From the NCBI GenBank assembly GCA_009746045.1, contig RPFO01000082.1, forward strand, positions 1,226,177-1,290,176: a stretch of 64,000 nt of DNA, written 5' to 3'. The translations under genes and the position numbers were made by a program. Positions within the stretch are counted from its first letter, which is position 1. The number at the start of each line of letters is the position of its first letter. Below the pieces are notes generated by a model. The model searched no databases and was not told where the DNA came from. It saw nothing but the letters and a program-made list of their open reading frames with translations. Source of the stretch: Mesostigma viride (taxonomy: Eukaryota > Streptophyta > Mesostigmatophyceae > Mesostigmatales > Mesostigmataceae). This document shows, in pieces, positions 46,796 through 56,480 of this stretch.

Positions 46796-49746
46796 TCGCG
46801 CGCAGCGGGAGGAACGCGACCAGCCGCCAGGTCAATGAGGGTGTCAAAGAGAATGTCCTCGCCCCCATGCCCCACCAGGACCTCCAAGTGCTCGTAGCGC
46901 CAGCCCGACGGCCCGGTAGAGGAAGCCCGCGGGACCGCACGCATCACCTCCAGGAAGCAGTCGCGGTCCAGCCGGAGGGGGGCCGGCAGGGGGTCCGGCA
47001 CGGGCAGCTGGAATCCGGGCTCCGCAGGGTGAAGAGCCTCCAAGGCCGCCAGGGTAGCCGCATTGGCGGGGGCCAGCTTGGCCATTTCCAAGCGGGTCAT
47101 GGCCCGGCTGAGCTGCCCCTCGCGGACGAGGCGGATGACGTCGGCGGCCACCCGCTCGAAGTTGACCTCCCCCGACAGCCGGGCCGTGCGCGGGGGCGGC
47201 ACGCCAAACAGCCCCTCCCAGTCCCCCTGCAGAAAGCGTCGGCAACGGGCAATAACCGCACCCTGGAGGCCGCGCACACCACGCCCGAGAGGGGTGAGGA
47301 GCAGGCGGGGGGTCACCATGTGCAGTTTAAAGCCCAGCGGGTCGTCCGGAGCGGCGTGCATGCGCCGGAGAGAAACGATTGCACATTGCGCGAAAAGGCT
47401 ACGCGCGCGGTGGGGGAGGTCGGTCAGGGTAGACGTCGGGTTGATGGCGCATGCATCCCAGGGAACCGTGTCAAGCCAACGCCAACTGGCCGAGTAGTCG
47501 GGCGGCGGGGGCTGGGAGCCGGTGGGAGCCGAGGCGGGAGGGGGGGAGGGGGCCGGGACTGCTGGCCGGTTGAGGGGCCGTTGAGCAACACAGGCGCGCG
47601 CGTGCTGAGCGCGCCCGTGAATGGAGTACACCCGCTGGCAGTGAGCTTCCGGGCACCGGTAACAGCTCATGGCCTGCAGATCCGCCGCGCCGAGATCGGG
47701 GTGCACAGCGCGAAGGTGCTGGCAGAGGAGGTTACGGTTGTGGAACACACCAGCACACGGGGACCCCGTGGGAAGCAGCACGGCACACCGGTGAAGGCCG
47801 TCGGCGGGCGCTGAGTGGCGGGGAGCGGCGCCAGCAAAGGCAGGACGTGGGGCCTGCGGCGTCTCCCCAGCCGGGCCGGCAGGCGCGCGCACCACGACCC
47901 GACCAGCGCCCGGCATGCCCGCCGGGGCCACGGAGGAGGCAGTGCCCACCGGGGAGACCCCCAGCGGAGGGGGATCGAGAACGCCGGCGCCCCTCCCAGG
48001 GGGACTCGCCAGCGCGCCCGCGACCACCCCAGGCCCCGGCAACGAGGCCGGGGGCGGCGGCCGAGGGGTCGGGGAGGCAGCTGGCCCCGGGGCCCGGTGG
48101 GGACCCGGCAGGGGACCCAGCGAGACCGGGGGCGGGCCGAGAGGAAGCGCAGTCCCAGGGGGCGGCACAACAGCCCGGCACAACGGGCAGCGCGGCACGG
48201 AGTGGAGCAAGCTGCGCGCGATGCACGCTTGATGGAATGTGTGGCCGCACGCGGGCAGGCGACACAAGCCATCCCCCGGCCGGAAGGGCTCAAGGCAGAT
48301 GGCACAGGAGCCCGACTCGGGGTCGTCCCCCTCCAGAAGGGACCGGACATGAGGGGGGGCGGGTCCCAGCCGGCCTCCCAGCAACCCGGGAGAGCAGCAA
48401 TCTGGGCGCGCGAGAGGATGCCGACCGGTTGGTCAGCCGCGGGGTGCCATTCGTGCGGGATGCCTGCCAACTCCAGGATGTCGTGGAGGAAGGCAGAAAC
48501 AGGCGTCCCCGCGGTTAGGGGCTGGGCGCGCCCGGCCGAGTCCACCAAGATGGCCTGGCCGCCCTGAACCGCGATGGGGGCCCCGAACTCCACACGCAGC
48601 ATGGCGGCCTGCGCCAGGCTGAGGGAGGTGATGAGAAAGCCCCCACTGGCAACCGGGCCGGGAGGCGGGGCCTGGGCGTCCAAGAAGAGGCGAAGCTGCC
48701 GCGGGGACATGAGGCCCAGGTCGGCGCCGCCCGCGAGGTAGGCCGCCCGCACCGAGACCTGTGCGTCTCGAGCCACCGCCGTGACGAACTCGACCACCTC
48801 CTGACCCACCCGCTCGTCCAGGGAAAGCAGCTCTTCCTGCCGGGCGGCCGGGAGATGCCACGGCAGCCGGCAGCCGGCGTGATATCCTTCCAAGACATAC
48901 CCCCAAAGAGTCGAGGCCGTCACCGGGGGGCGGCGGAAAGAAATGTCGCCCGCACCTGCGCAACTAGGGCCAGGAAGGCCGGGGGCCTAGGGAGCGAGGG
49001 GAAGGCGGCCTGGAACCCGACCGCGTCCAGCAACAAAGGGCAGTACGCCCAAGAAAAGGTGGCGCGGCCCACCACGCCGACAATGTGCGAGGGCGGCCAC
49101 GAGGTGAACGCGTGGGCCCGGGGGCCGCCGTCCCACGCGGCAAGGACGGGGGTGGCGGCTGGGTGGCCAACCGCGGCCGGGGGAAGGGAGGCCAGAGCGT
49201 CGGGGAGCGAGGGGCCGGGGGCGGGCGCCGGGGTCGCCAGGCCCGCCGGGGGTCGGCCGGGCCCAGCCCAGGCGACAGCGCCGCGCCCCCGTCGGCGGGG
49301 CCAGGCGACGGGTGGGGCCCCGGGGCCGAGGGCGCCAGGGCCCGAGCAACGGCGGCCCCATCGGGCAGGCCACGGCCCGCCCCGAGGGCCTCGGCAGGGG
49401 GGCACACGGGGCAGGGGGCCGGAGCACCCAGCGGGGAGGGCAGCCCGGGGGCCCGCCGGGGGGGACAGCGCGGGCACGTCCAGGAGCCCGGCGGGACCCG
49501 GTAGAGCCGGGGAGTAAGACACTGCAAGTGCCACCCGGAATTGCAAGCATCACAAACTAACATGTGGTGCCCGCGGTGCCCGCTCCGGCAGACCTCGCAG
49601 ACCAAGGAGGGGGAGACCGGGGCGCCCGAGCCCCCCGCAGCCGGGTCGCCCACCTCCGCAAGAAGGGCCGCAAGCCGAGAGGACCGCCGAGGCGCCAACC
49701 GGGGAGCGGGGGAGCCGTTGGGCGAAGGGGGTCGTGGGTCGTCCAT
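44585..49746 (-). CDS. RLE LINE polyprotein (four apparent frameshifts)
   Basis: Starting at ATG 49746, the protein can be followed through frames to the stop at 44585, in total about 1,720 codons. The breaks lie at 49140-49330 (site unclear), 48925-48930 (G6), 48353-48359 (G7) and 46742-46749 (G8). All four need one extra base to be repaired, that is, each looks like a lost base, three in long G runs. Either the copy is recently dead or the assembly drops bases in homopolymers. Confidence 0.7.
46681..48384 (-). CDS. LINE RING-H2 / zinc-finger / RT N-terminal segment
   Basis: A RING-H2 finger lies at 48306-48176: CAIC...CRLPACGHTFHQACIA...CPLC, the full C3H2C3 pattern of E3 ubiquitin ligases. 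C2H2-like fingers follow (about 47800-47570: CQHLRAVHP, CYRCPEAHCQ...HGRAQHARAC), then the RT N-terminal extension, with WRYEHLEVLV and the start of fingers (ARLLALLKGVL). The frame moves at the G8 run. Confidence 0.8.
   Translation of the reverse strand: MLGGRLGPAPPHVRSLLEGDDPESGSCAICLEPFRPGDGLCRLPACGHTFHQACIARSLLHSVPRCPLCRAVVPPPGTALPLGPPPVSLGPLPGPHRAPGPAASPTPRPPPPASLPGPGVVAGALASPPGRGAGVLDPPPLGVSPVGTASSVAPAGMPGAGRVVVRAPAGPAGETPQAPRPAFAGAAPRHSAPADGLHRCAVLLPTGSPCAGVFHNRNLLCQHLRAVHPDLGAADLQAMSCYRCPEAHCQRVYSIHGRAQHARACVAQRPLNRPAVPAPSPPPASAPTGSQPPPPDYSASWRWLDTVPWDACAINPTSTLTDLPHRARSLFAQCAIVSLRRMHAAPDDPLGFKLHMVTPRLLLTPLGRGVRGLQGAVIARCRRFLQGDWEGLFGVPPPRTARLSGEVNFERVAADVIRLVREGQLSRAMTRLEMAKLAPANAATLAALEALHPAEPGFQLPVPDPLPAPLRLDRDCFLEVMRAVPRASSTGPSGWRYEHLEVLVGHGGEDILFDTLIDLAAGRVPPAAREWLAGARLLALLKGVLPPPRARCARSPAVRCSASSWAK
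47667..48923 (-). CDS. LINE middle segment (unidentified domain)
   Basis: Reads STLWGYVLEGYHAGCRLPWH and continues to about 48380 with a globular, hydrophobic composition (MLRVEFGAPIAVQGGQAIL). No family recognised. Beyond 48360 the frame moves to the RING segment; the rest of this frame is a shadow. Confidence 0.55.
   Translation of the reverse strand: MTASTLWGYVLEGYHAGCRLPWHLPAARQEELLSLDERVGQEVVEFVTAVARDAQVSVRAAYLAGGADLGLMSPRQLRLFLDAQAPPPGPVASGGFLITSLSLAQAAMLRVEFGAPIAVQGGQAILVDSAGRAQPLTAGTPVSAFLHDILELAGIPHEWHPAADQPVGILSRAQIAALPGCWEAGWDPPPLMSGPFWRGTTPSRAPVPSALSPSGRGMACVACPRAATHSIKRASRAACSTPCRAARCAGLLCRPLGLRFLSARPRSRWVPCRVPTGPRGQLPPRPLGRRPRPRCRGLGWSRARWRVPLGGAPAFSIPLRWGSPRWALPPPWPRRACRALVGSWCARLPARLGRRRRPHVLPLLAPLPATQRPPTAFTGVPCCFPRGPRVLVCSTTVTSSASTFALCTPISARRICRP
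48964..49746 (-). CDS. LINE N-terminal segment with PHD finger
   Basis: After an Arg/Pro-rich start, a canonical C4HC3 PHD finger lies at 49599-49465: C-x2-C, C-x2-C (VCDAC), H-x2-C (WHLQC), C-x2-C (WTCPRC), with the usual W before the last pair. PHD fingers bind histone H3 tails or other partners. A CPVC pair follows. The sequence then becomes low-complexity Pro/Ala, and the true frame moves to 49330-48920 (RAHAFTSWPPSHIVGVVGRA, unidentified domain). Confidence 0.8.
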   Translation of the reverse strand: MDDPRPPSPNGSPAPRLAPRRSSRLAALLAEVGDPAAGGSGAPVSPSLVCEVCRSGHRGHHMLVCDACNSGWHLQCLTPRLYRVPPGSWTCPRCPPRRAPGLPSPLGAPAPCPVCPPAEALGAGRGLPDGAAVARALAPSAPGPHPSPGPADGGAALSPGLGPADPRRAWRPRRPPPAPRSPTLWPPFPRPRLATQPPPPSLPRGTAAPGPTRSPRGRPRTLSAWWAAPPFLGRTALCCWTRSGSRPPSPRSLGPRPSWP

Positions 49747-49860
49747 GAACAATCAGGGCAGGCGTGGCAGCCACCGAGGGGGGGGCGGGGGGTGTGGGGG
49801 GCGGAGCCCCCCACGCGGGGGGTTTGGGGGGCGGCAGCCCCCCAACGCGCTGCGGTCGCG

Positions 49861-52800
49861 GTACCGCCTGCCGTCCGGCACTTTGAAGCCCGCCGGTGCT
49901 ATAATTCCTATCGTCCACGCATGTTTTCCCCTGCCTCAAACCGCACGTTGCATTTAAATCTGGAGCCCAAAATTCACTGAAAACGTGTGCCAGCCGGTAG
50001 CAAACTGGGCCAAGCTGCCACGGAATGGTGGTACCGCCTGCCGTCCGGCACTTTGAAGCCCGCCGGTGCTATAATTCCTATCGTCCACGCATGTTTTCCC
50101 CTGCCTCAAACCGCACGTTGCATTTAAATCTGGAGCCCAAAATTCACTGAAAACGTGTGCCAGCCGGTAGCAAACTGGGCCAAGCTGCCACGGAATGGTG
50201 GTACCGCCTGCCGTCCGGCACTTTGAAGCCCGCCGGTGCTATAATTCCTATCGTCCACGCATGTTTTCCCCTGCCTCAAACCGCACGTTGCATTTAAATC
50301 TGGAGCCCAAAATTCACTGAAAACGTGTGCCAGCCGGTAGCAAACTGGGCCAAGCTGCCACGGAATGGTGGTACCGCCTGCCGTCCGGCACTTTGAAGCC
50401 CGCCGGTGCTATAATTCCTATCGTCCACGCATGTTTTCCCCTGCCTCAAACCGCACGTTGCATTTAAATCTGGAGCCCAAAATTCACTGAAAACGTGTGC
50501 CAGCCGGTAGCAAACTGGGCCAAGCTGCCACGGAATGGTGGTACCGCCTGCCGTCCGGCACTTTGAAGCCCGCCGGTGCTATAATTCCTATCGTCCACGC
50601 ATGTTTTCCCCTGCCTCAAACCGCACGTTGCATTTAAATCTGGAGCCCAAAATTCACTGAAAACGTGTGCCAGCCGGTAGCAAACTGGGCCAAGCTGCCA
50701 CGGAATGGTGGTACCGCCTGCCGTCCGGCACTTTGAAGCCCGCCGGTGCTATAATTCCTATCGTCCACGCATGTTTTCCCCTGCCTCAAACCGCACGTTG
50801 CATTTAAATCTGGAGCCCAAAATTCACTGAAAACGTGTGCCAGCCGGTAGCAAACTGGGCCAAGCTGCCACGGAATGGTGGTACCGCCTGCCGTCCGGCA
50901 CTTTGAAGCCCGCCGGTGCTATAATTCCTATCGTCCACGCATGTTTTCCCCTGCCTCAAACCGCACGTTGCATTTAAATCTGGAGCCCAAAATTCACTGA
51001 AAACGTGTGCCAGCCGGTAGCAAACTGGGCCAAGCTGCCACGGAATGGTGGTACCGCCTGCCGTCCGGCACTTTGAAGCCCGCCGGTGCTATAATTCCTA
51101 TCGTCCACGCATGTTTTCCCCTGCCTCAAACCGCACGTTGCATTTAAATCTGGAGCCCAAAATTCACTGAAAACGTGTGCCAGCCGGTAGCAAACTGGGC
51201 CAAGCTGCCACGGAATGGTGGTACCGCCTGCCGTCCGGCACTTTGAAGCCCGCCGGTGCTATAATTCCTATCGTCCACGCATGTTTTCCCCTGCCTCAAA
51301 CCGCACGTTGCATTTAAATCTGGAGCCCAAAATTCACTGAAAACGTGTGCCAGCCGGTAGCAAACTGGGCCAAGCTGCCACGGAATGGTGGTACCGCCTG
51401 CCGTCCGGCACTTTGAAGCCCGCCGGTGCTATAATTCCTATCGTCCACGCATGTTTTCCCCTGCCTCAAACCGCACGTTGCATTTAAATCTGGAGCCCAA
51501 AATTCACTGAAAACGTGTGCCAGCCGGTAGCAAACTGGGCCAAGCTGCCACGGAATGGTGGTACCGCCTGCCGTCCGGCACTTTGAAGCCCGCCGGTGCT
51601 ATAATTCCTATCGTCCACGCATGTTTTCCCCTGCCTCAAACCGCACGTTGCATTTAAATCTGGAGCCCAAAATTCACTGAAAACGTGTGCCAGCCGGTAG
51701 CAAACTGGGCCAAGCTGCCACGGAATGGTGGTACCGCCTGCCGTCCGGCACTTTGAAGCCCGCCGGTGCTATAATTCCTATCGTCCACGCATGTTTTCCC
51801 CTGCCTCAAACCGCACGTTGCATTTAAATCTGGAGCCCAAAATTCACTGAAAACGTGTGCCAGCCGGTAGCAAACTGGGCCAAGCTGCCACGGAATGGTG
51901 GTACCGCCTGCCGTCCGGCACTTTGAAGCCCGCCGGTGCTATAATTCCTATCGTCCACGCATGTTTTCCCCTGCCTCAAACCGCACGTTGCATTTAAATC
52001 TGGAGCCCAAAATTCACTGAAAACGTGTGCCAGCCGGTAGCAAACTGGGCCAAGCTGCCACGGAATGGTGGTACCGCCTGCCGTCCGGCACTTTGAAGCC
52101 CGCCGGTGCTATAATTCCTATCGTCCACGCATGTTTTCCCCTGCCTCAAACCGCACGTTGCATTTAAATCTGGAGCCCAAAATTCACTGAAAACGTGTGC
52201 CAGCCGGTAGCAAACTGGGCCAAGCTGCCACGGAATGGTGGTACCGCCTGCCGTCCGGCACTTTGAAGCCCGCCGGTGCTATAATTCCTATCGTCCACGC
52301 ATGTTTTCCCCTGCCTCAAACCGCACGTTGCATTTAAATCTGGAGCCCAAAATTCACTGAAAACGTGTGCCAGCCGGTAGCAAACTGGGCCAAGCTGCCA
52401 CGGAATGGTGGTACCGCCTGCCGTCCGGCACTTTGAAGCCCGCCGGTGCTATAATTCCTATCGTCCACGCATGTTTTCCCCTGCCTCAAACCGCACGTTG
52501 CATTTAAATCTGGAGCCCAAAATTCACTGAAAACGTGTGCCAGCCGGTAGCAAACTGGGCCAAGCTGCCACGGAATGGTGGTACCGCCTGCCGTCCGGCA
52601 CTTTGAAGCCCGCCGGTGCTATAATTCCTATCGTCCACGCATGTTTTCCCCTGCCTCAAACCGCACGTTGCATTTAAATCTGGAGCCCAAAATTCACTGA
52701 AAACGTGTGCCAGCCGGTAGCAAACTGGGCCAAGCTGCCACGGAATGGTGGTACCGCCTGCCGTCCGGCACTTTGAAGCCCGCCGGTGCTATAATTCCTA

Positions 52801-54970
52801 TCGTCCACGCATGTTTTCCCCTGCCTCAAACCGCACGTTGCATTTAAATCTGGAGCCCAAAATTCACTGAAAACGTGTGCCAGCCGGTAGCAAACTGGGC
52901 CAAGCTGCCACGGAATGGTGGTACCGCCTGCCGTCCGGCACTTTGAAGCCCGCCGGTGCTATAATTCCTATCGTCCACGCATGTTTTCCCCTGCCTCAAA
53001 CCGCACGTTGCATTTAAATCTGGAGCCCAAAATTCACTGAAAACGTGTGCCAGCCGGTAGCAAACTGGGCCAAGCTGCCACGGAATGGTGGTACCGCCTG
53101 CCGTCCGGCACTTTGAAGCCCGCCGGTGCTATAATTCCTATCGTCCACGCATGTTTTCCCCTGCCTCAAACCGCACGTTGCATTTAAATCTGGAGCCCAA
53201 AATTCACTGAAAACGTGTGCCAGCCGGTAGCAAACTGGGCCAAGCTGCCACGGAATGGTGGTACCGCCTGCCGTCCGGCACTTTGAAGCCCGCCGGTGCT
53301 ATAATTCCTATCGTCCACGCATGTTTTCCCCTGCCTCAAACCGCACGTTGCATTTAAATCTGGAGCCCAAAATTCACTGAAAACGTGTGCCAGCCGGTAG
53401 CAAACTGGGCCAAGCTGCCACGGAATGGTGGTACCGCCTGCCGTCCGGCACTTTGAAGCCCGCCGGTGCTATAATTCCTATCGTCCACGCATGTTTTCCC
53501 CTGCCTCAAACCGCACGTTGCATTTAAATCTGGAGCCCAAAATTCACTGAAAACGTGTGCCAGCCGGTAGCAAACTGGGCCAAGCTGCCACGGAATGGTG
53601 GTACCGCCTGCCGTCCGGCACTTTGAAGCCCGCCGGTGCTATAATTCCTATCGTCCACGCATGTTTTCCCCTGCCTCAAACCGCACGTTGCATTTAAATC
53701 TGGAGCCCAAAATTCACTGAAAACGTGTGCCAGCCGGTAGCAAACTGGGCCAAGCTGCCACGGAATGGTGGTACCGCCTGCCGTCCGGCACTTTGAAGCC
53801 CGCCGGTGCTATAATTCCTATCGTCCACGCATGTTTTCCCCTGCCTCAAACCGCACGTTGCATTTAAATCTGGAGCCCAAAATTCACTGAAAACGTGTGC
53901 CAGCCGGTAGCAAACTGGGCCAAGCTGCCACGGAATGGTGGTACCGCCTGCCGTCCGGCACTTTGAAGCCCGCCGGTGCTATAATTCCTATCGTCCACGC
54001 ATGTTTTCCCCTGCCTCAAACCGCACGTTGCATTTAAATCTGGAGCCCAAAATTCACTGAAAACGTGTGCCAGCCGGTAGCAAACTGGGCCAAGCTGCCA
54101 CGGAATGGTGGTACCGCCTGCCGTCCGGCACTTTGAAGCCCGCCGGTGCTATAATTCCTATCGTCCACGCATGTTTTCCCCTGCCTCAAACCGCACGTTG
54201 CATTTAAATCTGGAGCCCAAAATTCACTGAAAACGTGTGCCAGCCGGTAGCAAACTGGGCCAAGCTGCCACGGAATGGTGGTACCGCCTGCCGTCCGGCA
54301 CTTTGAAGCCCGCCGGTGCTATAATTCCTATCGTCCACGCATGTTTTCCCCTGCCTCAAACCGCACGTTGCATTTAAATCTGGAGCCCAAAATTCACTGA
54401 AAACGTGTGCCAGCCGGTAGCAAACTGGGCCAAGCTGCCACGGAATGGTGGTACCGCCTGCCGTCCGGCACTTTGAAGCCCGCCGGTGCTATAATTCCTA
54501 TCGTCCACGCATGTTTTCCCCTGCCTCAAACCGCACGTTGCATTTAAATCTGGAGCCCAAAATTCACTGAAAACGTGTGCCAGCCGGTAGCAAACTGGGC
54601 CAAGCTGCCACGGAATGGTGGTACCGCCTGCCGTCCGGCACTTTGAAGCCCGCCGGTGCTATAATTCCTATCGTCCACGCATGTTTTCCCCTGCCTCAAA
54701 CCGCACGTTGCATTTAAATCTGGAGCCCAAAATTCACTGAAAACGTGTGCCAGCCGGTAGCAAACTGGGCCAAGCTGCCACGGAATGGTGGTACCGCCTG
54801 CCGTCCGGCACTTTGAAGCCCGCCGGTGCTATAATTCCTATCGTCCACGCATGTTTTCCCCTGCCTCAAACCGCACGTTGCATTTAAATCTGGAGCCCAA
54901 AATTCACTGAAAACGTGTGCCAGCCGGTAGCAAACTGGGCCAAGCTGCCACGGAATGGTGGTACCGCCTG
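49861..54970. repeat. 170-bp satellite array 1 (30 copies)
   Basis: Thirty units of exactly 170 bp (GTACCGCCTGCCGTCCGGCA...), with no differences seen by eye, plus a 10-bp partial. The unit includes CATTTAAATC and TATAAT. The array begins at the LINE 5' end and stops sharply at 54970. It is non-coding: the terminal open frame at 54714-55046 is a read-through. Confidence 0.97.
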
Positions 54971-56180
54971 GTACGTAGGTATATATATTATCGGGTTTTT
55001 CCTTATGTTGCATGCCTATCTCACCTCCGTAATCTATCATTCTCAATGATCGAATATATATCTGCCAGGTGCCTCTCTGCTACATGGAAATACAAAGCGC
55101 AATATTAATCAAGGACAGCAGTGGCTTGGGCTGCTATTCAATTGAGCTCAGCACCTATCTATTATAGCTGCTGTACAACATGATTCTGCATCAGTGCCTG
55201 TCCTAACTGCGCCCCCCTCCCCTTCAGTGCCATCATCGTCATGCTCATCATAGTTTTTGGAACGCGTGCACTGAACTCCAAGGCCTTGGACAGTCCATAG
55301 TAGGTCATTATAAGAATCTGCGCATGTAATGCTAGCTCTTCTCAGTTGAACTCATCTATACCACCCTCTCATGGTCGTGTCATCTCTCATGTAATCCACC
55401 TATAGGTTTATCGTGGCCACTGATCTTTAATTCAGCCCCTCCTGACATCAAAATCTGGGCAAACTGTGCAGTTGACATCACCCTTCCTTTTCAGCCTACA
55501 TGGCTCCTCATGCATGTTTATCCTTATGTCATCCCTGAACACACATAGAATTGTCTATTCATCCCCCTTGCATAGGTGGTGCATAACTGCGGCGTGATGG
55601 GGATTGCCAAAAATAGGTGTAAAATGCATGCCCGGATGGCACGGGGAGGCTCACACGCATCGGTTTACAATCACACTAATGTGCTAACAATGTCCCTCTC
55701 TGCTTTTGACACTGCATGCACATACATGCATTTCCTACCGGCTATATGTCAAGCCTTTAGTGTGGTTTGGTGCATCAAGAGAAATGGCAGGTCAGCTGAG
55801 TGCATCAGACCACATTTGTGTTATTAAGTGTACGGCGCTTGCAACAGGAGGGGTGACATTGAGCCAAGCTAAATAGGGGCCGGATCCTGCAGCCGCCGGT
55901 CCAGAATGTCTGGCCCCTATTTCCATACTAGGGGCCCGTGCAGCTACCGGCACCAATTCTAGCTAGCCCCCATCTTTTCGGCTCCTATAGGGGAGATTCC
56001 AGGGGCCGAATTTTTATGCAGCCGCCAGCCCTAGATTTCGGGCCCCCATATCGTACAGCAGGCGCGGCATGCGGCATCGTGCCACGTGGCGTCCCATCTT
56101 GCCATGCCCCGGATGCCAGCTATGTACGGACCTACGGATGCCTGCACCAAAACCTGTGTCGGCATCCGTCCTCACGCCGC
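54971..56180. other. Unique DNA between satellite arrays, part 1
   Basis: No gene recognised. A phrase around GGGGCC...CCAGCCC recurs loosely at 55875-56050. Confidence 0.4.
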
Positions 56181-56220
56181 GCCGCGCTATACTGTCATGC
56201 AGTCTGCAGATGTCTTGCCC

Positions 56221-56249
56221 AGTTCAGTTCAGTTCAGTTCAGTTCAGTT
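56221..56249. repeat. (AGTTC)n microsatellite
   Basis: Five to six AGTTC units. Confidence 0.9.
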
Positions 56250-56376
56250 GGAATCCCACGCCGGTCATATCCAACAGAGATAGTTTAGCGACGTAAGTGG
56301 ATCGCTACTACTGTACATAGGGTACTGTGATATGTCTTGCCCAGTAATTGCCTGTCGCCGGAGAGGCATGCCGGCA

Positions 56377-56480
56377 TCAAGCCACGTGGCGCCTCATCAA
56401 GCCACGTACGTGGCGCCTCATCTTGCCACGTGGTGCCGCATCTTGCCACGTGGTGCCGCAGCTCGGCCACGTAGCGCTGC
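56377..56480. repeat. Tandem GCCACGTGGYGCC repeats
   Basis: About five degenerate 20-22-bp units, each with a CACGTG or CACGTA core. An isolated relative is at 56079-56091. Confidence 0.7.

Larger units (their letters stand above)
44445..49860 (-). mobile_element. RLE-class LINE, near full length
   Basis: About 5.4 kb, minus strand. The 3' end carries a GAGTG-AAAT-CACTC hairpin and TAAGTAATTATAT. The coding region 49746-44585 has PHD, RING, zinc-finger, RT and RLE domains. The 5' region (49747-49860) has G-rich hairpins and ends exactly where the 170-bp satellite begins. R2/NeSL/CRE-type LINEs with an RLE often insert at specific repeated targets; whether the satellite is a target here is unproven. 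Confidence 0.85.

Noticed and set aside
45248-46897. 549-codon plus-strand ORF
   Set aside because: Antisense of the LINE RT/RLE frame, which has all catalytic motifs.
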